Shown here: one piece after another, positions 19,285 to 27,876 of the stretch
How positions within the stretch are numbered: the first letter of the stretch is position 1
Layout of the letters: each line of letters starts with the position of its first letter
NCBI RefSeq assembly: GCF_024346455.1
Contig: NZ_JAGQCY010000004.1
Span: 124,001-188,000 of the forward strand
DNA from: Cyanobium sp. Aljojuca 7A6
GTDB taxonomy: Bacteria; Cyanobacteriota; Cyanobacteriia; PCC-6307; Cyanobiaceae
Length of the DNA: 64,000 bases
Reading direction: 5' to 3'
The notes under the pieces: model-generated
The model's input: only the letters and a program-made list of their open reading frames with translations
Database searches by the model: none
Told to the model about the DNA's origin: nothing
Translations under genes and position numbers: made by a program

Positions 19285-20103
19285 ATGGCACCGCTCCGGA
19301 TCCTGATCAGCAACGACGACGGGGTCTTCGCCGATGGCATCCAGGCCCTGGCCGCCGAGGCCGTGGGCCGCGGCCATGCGGTCACGGTGGTCTGCCCAGA
19401 CCGGGAGCGCTCTGCCACCGGCCATGGGCTGACGCTGCAGACCCCCCTGCGGGCGGAACGGGCCGATGAACTCTTCGCCGCGGGAGTCACCGCCTGGGCC
19501 TGCAGCGGTACCCCTTCCGACTGCGTCAAGCTGGCCCTGTTCAGGCTGTTGCAGCAGACGCCCGACCTGGTGCTCTCTGGCATCAACCACGGCCCCAACC
19601 TCGGTACCGACGTGCTCTATTCGGGCACGGTTTCAGCCGCCATGGAGGGGACGATTGAGGGCCTCCCCGCCCTGGCGGTGAGCAGTGCTGATTTCCACTG
19701 GCGCCGCTTCGAGGCGGCGGCGGCCCTGGCCCTCGATGTGGCGGAGCGGATGCATGCCGGCGGCTGGCCCGAGGGGTTGCTGCTCAATCTCAATGTCCCG
19801 CCCCGGCCCGCCGAGGCCCTCGCCCCCCTGCGCTGGTGCCGCACAGCCGTGCGTCGCTACATCGATCAGTTCGAGAAGCGCACCGACCCCCGCGGTCGCA
19901 CCTACTACTGGCTGGCCGGCGAAGTGGTCGACGATCTGGAGGGCACCGGTGTCGGCCCGGCGGCGTGGCCCACCGATGTGGCCTGGGTGCAGCAGGGGGG
20001 GCCTTCCCTGACCCCCCTGCAGCCCGAACTCTTCTGGCGTGGTTCCGTCGCGTCGCTGCCGGCCGTGGAGGCCCTGGGGCTGAGTGATCAGCTCTTGCGA
20101 TAG
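19285..20103 (+). CDS. surE: 5'/3'-nucleotidase SurE
   Basis: Metal-dependent phosphatase acting on nucleoside monophosphates. From ATG 19285 it has 272 residues. The active-site aspartates are in [14 protein letters not shown], followed by [28 protein letters not shown] and [20 protein letters not shown]; all family motifs are present. It is divergent from pheS, a neighbourhood I recall from other picocyanobacteria. The stop overlaps the convergent DUF3611 gene by 16 bases. Confidence 0.96.
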   Translation: MAPLRILISNDDGVFADGIQALAAEAVGRGHAVTVVCPDRERSATGHGLTLQTPLRAERADELFAAGVTAWACSGTPSDCVKLALFRLLQQTPDLVLSGINHGPNLGTDVLYSGTVSAAMEGTIEGLPALAVSSADFHWRRFEAAAALALDVAERMHAGGWPEGLLLNLNVPPRPAEALAPLRWCRTAVRRYIDQFEKRTDPRGRTYYWLAGEVVDDLEGTGVGPAAWPTDVAWVQQGGPSLTPLQPELFWRGSVASLPAVEALGLSDQLLR

Positions 20104-20741
20104 ATCCGCTGCAGCAGCCACAAGCTGATGATCAGGCCGATCAGGTGGGCAAACAGCACCTGGGTGTTGCTGAGCACCGAGAGCATTTCGATCGAGGTGA
20201 TCGGAAAGCTGCTGATCGGACCCCGGGCGCCGGGCACCGCCATCGGACCGAACAGCCCCGGCGCCTGCAGGGAGGCTTGCAGGAACAGGCTTCCGGCCAG
20301 GGACTGGTACCCCACCGAGGCCAGGGTCAGGCCGATCAGGTCAGCCATCAGACCCCGCTTCACCAGGCCGGAGGTTTCCCCCCGGCTGGGGCGGACCGGA
20401 CTGGCCAGGGCCCGGCCGCAGCGCACCACCAGCCAGGATTGCCACAGACTCCAGAGCAACACCAGGAACGAAAGGGTGGTGATCGAGAGACCGGGGCCCA
20501 GCCCGAGGGACCGGTCGGCATTGGCCACCAGCCGCCCGCCGATGTTGTTGAACAGCAGCACCCCCACCACCACCACGCCAAGGGCCAGCTGGATCCAGAA
20601 GCGCACCCAGCCCATGCGGCGGAGCGCATCGGCCATGCGCTGCAGATCCAGCGTGTCGACCATGGGGAGAACGGCGAAGGCCCCAAACTTGGCATGGGAG
20701 GATCCAGGCGGCGAGGGCGCAGGCCGTTGATCCCGCTTCAT
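20088..20741 (-). CDS. DUF3611 (TIC21-like) membrane protein
   Basis: 217 residues from ATG 20741 (a later ATG at [10 protein letters not shown] is possible). Four hydrophobic segments: [54 protein letters not shown] and [16 protein letters not shown]. The arrangement and the [14 protein letters not shown] opening match DUF3611, the family of the plant chloroplast envelope protein TIC21/PIC1, proposed to act in protein import or iron transport. Its job in cyanobacteria is open. The 5' end overlaps the divergent ribF start by 15 bases and the 3' end overlaps surE. Confidence 0.8.
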   Translation of the reverse strand: MKRDQRPAPSPPGSSHAKFGAFAVLPMVDTLDLQRMADALRRMGWVRFWIQLALGVVVVGVLLFNNIGGRLVANADRSLGLGPGLSITTLSFLVLLWSLWQSWLVVRCGRALASPVRPSRGETSGLVKRGLMADLIGLTLASVGYQSLAGSLFLQASLQAPGLFGPMAVPGARGPISSFPITSIEMLSVLSNTQVLFAHLIGLIISLWLLQRIYRKS

Positions 20742-21677
20742 GACCCCTCCCACGCACTGCGGCCCACCGCCATTGCCCTGGGCAGCTTTGATGGGTTGCA
20801 TCGGGGTCATCGCCGTGTGATCACGGCAGTCACCGAGGCGCAGCCGGCGGCGCAGGAGCCGGTGGTGCCCACGGTGGTCAGTTTCTGGCCCCACCCCCGG
20901 GAGGTGCTCCATGGCGAGACGCGGCTGCGGCTGGATCTGCCCGAGGAGAAGCTGGAGCTGCTCGAACCCCTCGGCATCGAGCAGCTGGTGCTGGTGCCCT
21001 TCAGCCGGGAGCTGGCGGCGCTCACGCCGGAGCGCTTCGTGCAGGAGGTGCTGGCCGAGCGGCTCCAGGCCCGGCAGATCGCCGTGGGGACCAACTTCCG
21101 CTTTGGGGTCGACCGCAGTGGTGACGTGGATGATCTGGCCCGCATCGGCGCCGCCCTCGGCATCGATGTGCGGGTGCTACCGATGCTGTGGGATGGGGCC
21201 GAGCGGGTGAGCAGCAGCCGCATCCGGCGCGCCCTGGCGGCCGGCGACATCGAGGAGGCGGGGCGCCTGCTGGAGCGCCCCTACCGCTTCAGCGGCGCGG
21301 TGGTAGGGGGGCGGGGTCTGGGCCGCCAGCTGGGCTGGCCCACCGCCAATCTGGCGGTGGACGGGCGCAAGTTCCTGCCCCTGGAAGGGGTGTATGCGGC
21401 CCTGGCCTGGCGGGACGGCGAGGACGGGGCGATGGCGGCGGTGATGAACCTCGGCCCCCAGCCCACGGTGGACCCCCTGGCTCCGTCGACGGTGGAGGTG
21501 CACCTGCTGGAGCGAAACCTCGAGCTGGCGGGCTCTCGGCTGACCGTGCAACCTTTGAAACTATTGCGGCGGCAGCAGGCGTTTGCCAGTCTCGAGGCCC
21601 TCAGTCGCCAGATCCGGCTGGATGCGGATCTGGCTTTACAGGATTGTCAGGCCTGTCGCGATGCGCTAACGGGATGA
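20727..21677 (+). CDS. ribF: Bifunctional riboflavin kinase/FAD synthetase
   Basis: Makes FMN from riboflavin and FAD from FMN. The FAD-synthetase half has the nucleotidyl-transferase motif ALGSFDGLHRGH and later FRFGVDRSGD and SSSRIRRAL. The kinase half (~190-316) has GRQLGWPTANL, GVYAAL and MNLGPQPTV, with VEVHLLE near the end. No ATG precedes the motif; TTG 20727 gives [20 protein letters not shown] and 316 residues, which I judge the correct start because the family begins close to this motif. The start region overlaps the divergent DUF3611 gene by 15 bases. Confidence 0.95.
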   Translation: MIPLHDPSHALRPTAIALGSFDGLHRGHRRVITAVTEAQPAAQEPVVPTVVSFWPHPREVLHGETRLRLDLPEEKLELLEPLGIEQLVLVPFSRELAALTPERFVQEVLAERLQARQIAVGTNFRFGVDRSGDVDDLARIGAALGIDVRVLPMLWDGAERVSSSRIRRALAAGDIEEAGRLLERPYRFSGAVVGGRGLGRQLGWPTANLAVDGRKFLPLEGVYAALAWRDGEDGAMAAVMNLGPQPTVDPLAPSTVEVHLLERNLELAGSRLTVQPLKLLRRQQAFASLEALSRQIRLDADLALQDCQACRDALTG

Positions 21678-21741
21678 AGCAAAGCACCAACAAGCTCGGC
21701 AATTGCTGATAATGTATTTATAGCTTAAGGGGGATTAGAGG

Positions 21742-23343
21742 GTGGGTGGCAAAATCACTAAGTTTATAGCTGCCTGCTCTAATTATGTTGATGAATCGAT
21801 GCTCAGGCTTTCTGATTCGCTTGGACTGAGTGTCCAAAGGCTGAAGATTATTGTCATCAGTCTTCTTCTGTTATGTTTGCTTGCAGTCAGTGCATCGCAA
21901 ATTACTGGTGCAGTCCATCAAAAGGATGCACTGGCTAATCTCAGGTTTGCTCACAATCTCTCTCGCCATGGAGTTTTGTCACTCAATGACAGTTCTCCCT
22001 ATCTGCCCTCCAATGCTCGCGAGCCCTTACCCAACATCGTAACAGGTTTGCACCTTCGTTTCGTAGATTTGGTTACACCTGACCTCACCTACCGAGACCT
22101 GCTGCAAGGGGAAGGATCCCGCCAGGTGAAGCTCGTTAATCTTCTGTGGGTGGCCCTTGGCCTCGTGGCGACTGCACTGATTGCCAATAGACTATTGAGC
22201 AATTTCTTGTTAGTCCCTTTGTCTATCTCCCTGGTAGGTCTCTTTTTCTTTTCTGTGCCGATGTTCGTCGACACTCTTTACACTGAGTTGCAGACAGCAG
22301 TGCTCATGCTTTGGGCAAGTTGGTATCTTTTGATGGCTGCTTCCAAGGGAGGAAGGCTAAATTTCATTCTGGCGGGCCTTTTTTTAGGCTTGTTGAGCTT
22401 AACAAAAGCAATTTTCTTCTATGTAAGTATTTTGCTATTTGTCCTTCTGTTTTTACGAGTAGTGTGGAAGCCTCTTAAAGGTAAATTTTACCGTTTCCGA
22501 CTCTTTCCCCTCATGATGGTAGCGGGATTCTCCCTCGCTGTGATGCCTTGGATGCTGCGCAACAAGTTGCAGCTTGGGACTTTTCAGTTGACCCAGAGAG
22601 GAGGAAGAGTGATGTACGTACGTGCAATCAAGAATAATATGAATAATTCTGAAATTCCAGGCGCAGTCTACTTTTGGGGCCCCTCGTTCTATCGCCATGC
22701 CTCTGCTCTACTCGGCTTTGGAGCTTTTCCAAAGGATTTTCAAGCGGGAGGTCGCTATCAAAGAATTAATCGAGAAGAGTCAGACTTTAAGCAATCCGAT
22801 CTAGAAGCCGTCCAGGCAGGCCGTCCTCAAAATGCTACCAGCTACATGAGGCAAGGGGGGGCTGAAGTTAACAGAATTACGATTGAGGCTACAGCCAAGG
22901 GTATAGATGATCCTTATCGATATGCGGAATCAAAAGTAGGAGATATTGGCAAGCGACTAATTCTTTCAGATCCTTGGCGTCACCTATCGATGACACCCTT
23001 GTTCATGTGGAGAGGGATTTGGTCGTGGCCGAACGAAGGGGTGCGAATCTTGAAATCCACTAGTTCCTATGTAATTTTGAAGGATGTACTGGCCTTGGTA
23101 TCCTATGTCTCCCTTTTGGGCCTTTTCCTGTTGGGTGTGATTCGTCGCAATGCATTTTTTCTTTCAATAACAGTTATGCCCATAGGAATGATCCTCGCCT
23201 ATGGATTCCTTAGTCACAACATTCCTCGCTACTCTTCGCCAGCCATCCCACTCATGATTATCTCGATGGCGGTACTTGTGGATAGGATTTCACGTCACAA
23301 GAGCTCTTTATCCGACGTTAATCATTTCACTATGAAATCATGA
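21742..23343 (+). CDS. Polytopic membrane protein, GT-C/GT39-like
   Basis: 533 residues from GTG 21742, preceded by an AAGGGGGA ribosome-binding stretch. About ten membrane helices, the first near residues 35-53, then a loop with RFAHNLSRHGVLS and later SLTKAIFFYVSI and WMLRNKLQLGTF; the layout resembles dolichyl-phosphate-mannose-type glycosyltransferases. A large extracytoplasmic loop (~290-390) is polar. Base composition is clearly lower in GC than all neighbours, with AT-rich codons, suggesting recent transfer. The next gene encodes a GT2 of the kind that makes the lipid-linked sugar donor such enzymes use. Donor and acceptor unknown; GT-C assignment is by fold pattern only. Confidence 0.65.
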   Translation: MGGKITKFIAACSNYVDESMLRLSDSLGLSVQRLKIIVISLLLLCLLAVSASQITGAVHQKDALANLRFAHNLSRHGVLSLNDSSPYLPSNAREPLPNIVTGLHLRFVDLVTPDLTYRDLLQGEGSRQVKLVNLLWVALGLVATALIANRLLSNFLLVPLSISLVGLFFFSVPMFVDTLYTELQTAVLMLWASWYLLMAASKGGRLNFILAGLFLGLLSLTKAIFFYVSILLFVLLFLRVVWKPLKGKFYRFRLFPLMMVAGFSLAVMPWMLRNKLQLGTFQLTQRGGRVMYVRAIKNNMNNSEIPGAVYFWGPSFYRHASALLGFGAFPKDFQAGGRYQRINREESDFKQSDLEAVQAGRPQNATSYMRQGGAEVNRITIEATAKGIDDPYRYAESKVGDIGKRLILSDPWRHLSMTPLFMWRGIWSWPNEGVRILKSTSSYVILKDVLALVSYVSLLGLFLLGVIRRNAFFLSITVMPIGMILAYGFLSHNIPRYSSPAIPLMIISMAVLVDRISRHKSSLSDVNHFTMKS

Positions 23344-23559
23344 ATTTAGCAAGGTCCTTATGCTTTTGGCTGATAAATTATTTGACATTGCAAATCTTCT
23401 CGCTGAGCCATCCTCTCACTACCCAATTGCTATGAGTAGCCTTTCGTGGACATTCGTGACAGCCCCAGCCAGTGGATGGGCGAGCATCTGCAGGAAGACC
23501 CATAGTATGAATGTATTGGTTGATGTCTTCGATTCCTCCTCCTTCTGATTGATCGCTTC

Positions 23560-24495
23560 ATGAAGCTCATCATCCAGATTCCCTGCTACAACGAGGCCGC
23601 CACCCTGCCGCTGGCACTGGCGGCCCTGCCGCGGCATGTCGAGGGTTTCGATCAGGTGGAATGGCTGGTCATCGATGATGGCAGCCACGACGACACCGCC
23701 GGGGTCGCCCTCGCCCACGGTGTGGATCATGTGGTGCGCCACTTCCACAACAGGGGGCTGGCGCGGGGGTTCATGACCGGCCTTGACGCCTGTCTCTCCC
23801 GCAATGCTGATGTCATCATCAACACCGATGCTGACAACCAGTATGATGCCCGCGATATCCCCCTGCTGGTGGCCCCGATTCTCGATCAGCAGGCCGAGAT
23901 CGTCGTGGGGGCACGTCCGATCAGCCAGATCCAGCACTTCTCTCCGCTCAAGAAGCTGCTCCAGAAGATCGGCAGTGGCGTTGTACGCAGCCTGAGTGGT
24001 GCGGACATCCCCGATGCACCGAGCGGATTCCGGGCCATGAGCCGGCGGGCGGCCCAGCAGTTGATGGTGTTCAGCGATTACACCTACACCCTGGAAACGA
24101 TCATCCAGGCCGGCCAGAAGAACATCGGTATCACGTCAGTTCCGGTGCGGGTGAATGGCTACCAGCGGCCTTCCCGCCTGGTCAAGAGCATCCCCTCCTA
24201 CATCCAGCGGAGCATCGTCACGATCGTTCGGATCTTCGTGATCTACCGGCCGTTCCGTTTCTTTTCGCTGCTGGGCACCTTTCTCTTCGGCATCGGCGCA
24301 GTCATCGGTCTGCGTTATCTCTTCATGGTCTCGATCGGTCGCGGTGGCGGCCACATCCAGTCCCTGATCCTGGCGGCCGTGCTGTTGGTGGCCGGCTTTC
24401 AGTCGTTCCTCGTCGCCTTCGTCACCGATGTGATCGCCGCGAATCGCAAACTGCTCGAGGATCTGCGCTTCGAGTTCCGCCGCAGCCGCTCCTGA
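23560..24495 (+). CDS. GT2 glycosyltransferase, polyprenyl-phosphate type, with C-terminal helices
   Basis: 311 residues. The GT2 domain (~1-225) begins IIQIPCYNEAATLPLAL, has VEWLVIDDGSHDDT, and the metal-binding DADNQYDARDIP in the DPM1/GtrB manner. The C-terminus adds two hydrophobic segments (FSLLGTFLFGIGAVIGLRYL and LILAAVLLVAGFQSFLVAF), as in GtrB and DpgS-type enzymes that attach a sugar to polyprenyl phosphate. GC content is back to the genome norm. It sits 217 bases after the AT-rich GT-C-like gene and two bases before the FrhB-like gene. Inference: supplies lipid-linked sugar for surface glycan modification. Confidence 0.88.
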   Translation: MKLIIQIPCYNEAATLPLALAALPRHVEGFDQVEWLVIDDGSHDDTAGVALAHGVDHVVRHFHNRGLARGFMTGLDACLSRNADVIINTDADNQYDARDIPLLVAPILDQQAEIVVGARPISQIQHFSPLKKLLQKIGSGVVRSLSGADIPDAPSGFRAMSRRAAQQLMVFSDYTYTLETIIQAGQKNIGITSVPVRVNGYQRPSRLVKSIPSYIQRSIVTIVRIFVIYRPFRFFSLLGTFLFGIGAVIGLRYLFMVSIGRGGGHIQSLILAAVLLVAGFQSFLVAFVTDVIAANRKLLEDLRFEFRRSRS

Positions 24496-24497
24496 CC

Positions 24498-25622
24498 ATG
24501 GAGGAACGTCGCAGCTTCGGCACCATCCTGGATCGCTTTCTCAAGAAGCGTTGGAGCCCGTCCGACATTGAGCGCTATGTGGGTATCTACAGGGAAGCCT
24601 GGCTCACCCATGCCACGGATGGCGCCATTCGCGAGCGGGCCGCTTCGGGCGGCACCACCAGCGCCATCCTGATCGAAGGACTGCGCCAGGGGCTGTTCGA
24701 AGGCGCCGTCGTCTGTGTGGCGGTGGTGGAGGACGGCAAGGTGCGCCCCCGCTTTCAGATTGCCACCGAGCCTGCCCAGATCCTGGCCGCCCGCGGCAGC
24801 AAATACGTGGAATCGCGCTTTCTGCCGTCGGTGCTGCCCCTGCTGCGCGCCTTCCAGGGGCGTGTGGCGGTGGTGGGGCTGCCCTGCGACATCGCTGCCC
24901 TGCGCCAGCGTGCCCAGTCGGATCCGGCCCTCGCGGCCAAGCTTGCCGTCACCATCGCCCTGGTCTGCGGACACAACTCCCGTACCCCCCTCATCGATGC
25001 CGTCACGAGCCGGCTGGAGAAGCAGGCCGGCCAGCCATTGCGCGCCTATCGCTTCCGGATTGGTCACTGGCGCGGACATCTGGAGGCGGAGTTCGCTGAT
25101 GGCTCCCTGCTGCGCAGGCCCACCAAAACATTCAACGATTACCAGAACATGTTCTTCTTCTGCGAGCGTAAATGTCTCTCCTGCTATGACCATTACGGCT
25201 ACGCGGCCGACCTCACCATGGGGGACATCTGGCTGTTCCGGCTAAAGGATGACCCGATCAAACACACCGCTGTGATCACGCGCACCTCCGCGGGCCAGGC
25301 CCTGTTTGACGCCGCGACCAATGCTGGCGCCGTGGCGGCCCATACCCTCGACATCCGCGACATCATGGATGGCCAGGCCCGCATCGGCCCGGCCCATTAC
25401 AACGTCACCGCCCGGGCCCGGGTGGGCCGATGGCTGGGGTTGCACATTCCCGATCGGGTGCAGGCGGCGGTCACCTGGCACGATCAGCTCAATGCCTTCT
25501 GGACCCTCGCCAATGTGCGTCTCAGTGAGACCACTTGGGGTCGCCGTCTGATCTTCGCGATGCCGCGCCCGCTCATCCGATCCCTTCTGTATCTCAAGAA
25601 GGGGCTGGAGTCGGTCAAATGA
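24498..25622 (+). CDS. FrhB-like (F420 hydrogenase beta subunit family) protein
   Basis: 374 residues. Landmarks: ASGGTTSAI near residue 50, RGSKYVESRFLP, the VVGLPCDIAALR segment, and a cysteine cluster CERKCLSCYDH followed by ADLTMGDIW. These match the coenzyme F420 hydrogenase/dehydrogenase beta-subunit family, whose members bind flavin and [4Fe-4S] clusters. In bacteria without F420 such genes are common next to polysaccharide pyruvyl transferases, as here, and a redox step on a glycan or its precursor is suspected. Only a few of the cluster Cys are visible (about four), so one Fe-S cluster at most is likely. Starts two bases after the GT2 stop. Confidence 0.85.
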   Translation: MEERRSFGTILDRFLKKRWSPSDIERYVGIYREAWLTHATDGAIRERAASGGTTSAILIEGLRQGLFEGAVVCVAVVEDGKVRPRFQIATEPAQILAARGSKYVESRFLPSVLPLLRAFQGRVAVVGLPCDIAALRQRAQSDPALAAKLAVTIALVCGHNSRTPLIDAVTSRLEKQAGQPLRAYRFRIGHWRGHLEAEFADGSLLRRPTKTFNDYQNMFFFCERKCLSCYDHYGYAADLTMGDIWLFRLKDDPIKHTAVITRTSAGQALFDAATNAGAVAAHTLDIRDIMDGQARIGPAHYNVTARARVGRWLGLHIPDRVQAAVTWHDQLNAFWTLANVRLSETTWGRRLIFAMPRPLIRSLLYLKKGLESVK

Positions 25623-25635
25623 GGGGGGGGATCCG

Positions 25636-26898
25636 ATGAGCACCGTTTCGATCATTGCCGCCACCTTCCACGGCAACCGCGGTGCCGAGGCGATGCTCAG
25701 CACCACCATCGGGGTGCTGGCCGATCGCTGCGGGCCTCAGACGCGCTTTGAGGTCTTCAGCTATTATCCCGAGGCCGATCGTCAACTGGTCTCGGACGAT
25801 CGGGTACGTATCTTCTCCAGCACGCCGGCCTATCTCGTGCTGGTTCTGGTGCCGGGGGCCCTGCTGCATCGGCTGCTGGGCGCTCTGCGCCTGCATTGGC
25901 TGCAGGGGTTGCTGCCGGCATCGGTGCGGGCCCTGGCCCGGTCCCGGGCCCTGCTCTGCCTTGCGGGGGTCTCCTTCATCGATGGCCGAGCCAAGTTCCT
26001 GCCCTTCAACATCGCCACGATCTGGCCGGCGATGATCCTCAACGTGCCCGTCGTCAAGATGTCCCAGGCGATGGGGCCGTTTCGCAGCTGGCCCAACCGG
26101 CCCCTGGCCCACTGGTTTCTTGGTCATTGCCACCGCCTCCACACCCGTGGAGCGGCGACCCAGCGCCACGTGGCCGCCCTGCTGGGCTCCCGGGGCACCT
26201 ATGGGCGCAGCGATGACGTGGCCTTTCTGTTTGAGGTGCGGTACTGCCTCAGTACCCCCGCCCCCGGCCTGGATGGGGGACTGGCGGCCCTGCAGGCGCT
26301 TAGAAACCGAGGCCGTCCCATCATCGGCGTCTGCCCCAGTGCCGTGATCGCCCGCCGGGCGGCGGCCGAGGGACACGACTACCCACGCTGGATGGCTGGC
26401 CTGATCGCTGAGCTGGTGGGGCTGGGCCATGGGGTGGCCCTGTTCCCCAATGCCACTCGCGGCCGGGACGAACCCAGGCTCCACAACAACGACTTGCCCT
26501 TGCTGCGGGGCATCCTGGCCTGTCTCGACCCGGCCGTGGCCGCGTCCGTGGTGGGCTTTGAGGACGGCTGGAACGCCGCCCAGATTCATCGCATCCTCGG
26601 GGCCTGTGACGTCCATGCGGTCTCCCGCTTTCACGCCATGGTGGGGGCCCTGGTGGTGGGGGTCCCCGTGCTGGTGATGGGATGGAGCCACAAATACCTG
26701 GAGGTGATGGAACGCTTTGGCCAGGCCGACATGGTGTTTGATGGTGCCGATCTCGACGGCCCCCGCACCGTGGCGCTGATCCAGCGGCTGCTCGCGGAAC
26801 GGGCTGATCGGCACGGCCGCATCGTGGCCGCCCTGCCTGAAGTGAAGGCGCTCGCCTCCCTTCAATTCGATGCGGTGCAGGACCTGCTCGCCCCTTGA
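25636..26898 (+). CDS. Polysaccharide pyruvyl transferase family protein
   Basis: 420 residues from ATG 25636, preceded by a G-rich ribosome-binding run. The N-terminus AATFHGNRGAEAMLSTTIGV and the C-terminal CDVHAVSRFHAMVGALVVGVP split motif are characteristic of the family, which uses phosphoenolpyruvate to add ketal pyruvate to sugars of exopolysaccharides and cell-wall polymers. Between them GVCPSAVIARR and LFPNATRG belong to the second Rossmann-like half. The pairing with the FrhB-like gene upstream recurs in bacteria. Cytosolic; the sugar acceptor is unknown. Some family members lack true pyruvyl transfer, so activity is inferred. Confidence 0.87.
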   Translation: MSTVSIIAATFHGNRGAEAMLSTTIGVLADRCGPQTRFEVFSYYPEADRQLVSDDRVRIFSSTPAYLVLVLVPGALLHRLLGALRLHWLQGLLPASVRALARSRALLCLAGVSFIDGRAKFLPFNIATIWPAMILNVPVVKMSQAMGPFRSWPNRPLAHWFLGHCHRLHTRGAATQRHVAALLGSRGTYGRSDDVAFLFEVRYCLSTPAPGLDGGLAALQALRNRGRPIIGVCPSAVIARRAAAEGHDYPRWMAGLIAELVGLGHGVALFPNATRGRDEPRLHNNDLPLLRGILACLDPAVAASVVGFEDGWNAAQIHRILGACDVHAVSRFHAMVGALVVGVPVLVMGWSHKYLEVMERFGQADMVFDGADLDGPRTVALIQRLLAERADRHGRIVAALPEVKALASLQFDAVQDLLAP

Positions 26899-27830
26899 AG
26901 CGGCCCTCCGGCTCCTTGGGTGTGCTGGTGAAGTGGGCCTGGATCGGCCTGGTCGCCGTCGCTGTGGCCGGTTTCGCCATCACCCGCCGGCAGGTGATCC
27001 TTCAGGACCTCGCCCGCTTCTCCTCCCAGGAGCTGGTGGCCGTGGCGGCCCTGCTCCTGGTCGGCAAGCTGGGGATGAACGCCACGATGCTGTTGGCGAC
27101 GCGCCACTGCGCCATTCCCGTGAGCCTCCGGGATGGCTTTTACATGTACAACCTGGCCCAGCTGGCCAAGTACGTGCCGGGATCGATCTGGCAATTCGTG
27201 AGTCGTATCGCCATGCTGCGGGCCCGCCAGGCCCCTGCCACAGCCATCCGCGATTCGATGCTCGCCGAGAACGGTTGGGTGATCGGTTCGGCCCTGCTGA
27301 TCGGCGCCGCCCTGCTGGGGCTGGCCCAACCGGGGTTCTTTCCACGGCTGGTGGGTTCCGTTGCGCGCGTTCCTGCCCCCCTGCAGGTGCTGTTGGGGGC
27401 GGCTGCGCTGCTGGGCCTTGTGGTTGCCCTGCTGTGGTTGCGCCACCGTGGGTCCCGGCTGGGGCCCTGGTTGTTCCGGCTGCGCCCCCCACCGGCGGCC
27501 TGGGCGACGTTGGCGCTGGGCTGGTTCGCCCTCGGGGCCTCCTTCTGGCTCTGCCTGCGGCCATTTCTGGCCGGTGGACCGCCCTGGCCGGCGGTGATCG
27601 GGGTGTACTGCCTCGCCTGGGTGGCCGGGTACCTGGTGCCCTTCGCCCCGGCGGGGCTGGGGGTGAGGGAGGTGGTGCTGGCCCTGGCCCTGGATCCGTT
27701 CGTCGCTGCGGACACTTCCCTGGTGGTCGTGGCCGTGCATCGGGTGCTCTACTTGCTTGACGAGGTCTTGATCGCTCTTCTGGCCCTGGCCCTTGGACCG
27801 GAGCCAACCAAGGCCCCTCCGCCCGCCTGA
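26895..27830 (+). CDS. LPG-synthase TM-type (UPF0104-like) membrane protein
   Basis: 311 residues with about eight membrane segments. YMYNLAQLAKYVPGSIWQFV and the late VPFAPAGLGVREVVL are the recognisable motifs of the lysylphosphatidylglycerol-synthase transmembrane family, found in MprF and in putative lipid flippases linked to glycan clusters. There is no soluble aminoacyl-transferase domain, so lipid or lipid-linked sugar translocation is the likelier role. It starts at TTG 26895, overlapping the pyruvyl-transferase stop as TTGA, so translation is coupled. Last gene of the glycan insert before thiE. Confidence 0.8.
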   Translation: MKRPSGSLGVLVKWAWIGLVAVAVAGFAITRRQVILQDLARFSSQELVAVAALLLVGKLGMNATMLLATRHCAIPVSLRDGFYMYNLAQLAKYVPGSIWQFVSRIAMLRARQAPATAIRDSMLAENGWVIGSALLIGAALLGLAQPGFFPRLVGSVARVPAPLQVLLGAAALLGLVVALLWLRHRGSRLGPWLFRLRPPPAAWATLALGWFALGASFWLCLRPFLAGGPPWPAVIGVYCLAWVAGYLVPFAPAGLGVREVVLALALDPFVAADTSLVVVAVHRVLYLLDEVLIALLALALGPEPTKAPPPA

Positions 27831-27876
27831 AGAACAACCTCTCCCATACCCTGGAAGGCTCACCCGTGCCGGTCCG

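Noticed and set aside
23360-23548. Possible 62-residue protein in the gap before the GT2 at 23560
   Set aside because: No ribosome-binding site, no recognisable pattern, and the reverse strand is equally open; treated as non-coding.
27831-27876. TPP riboswitch before thiE
   Set aside because: The gap is only 46 bases and has no CTGAGA-type core; too short for the element.
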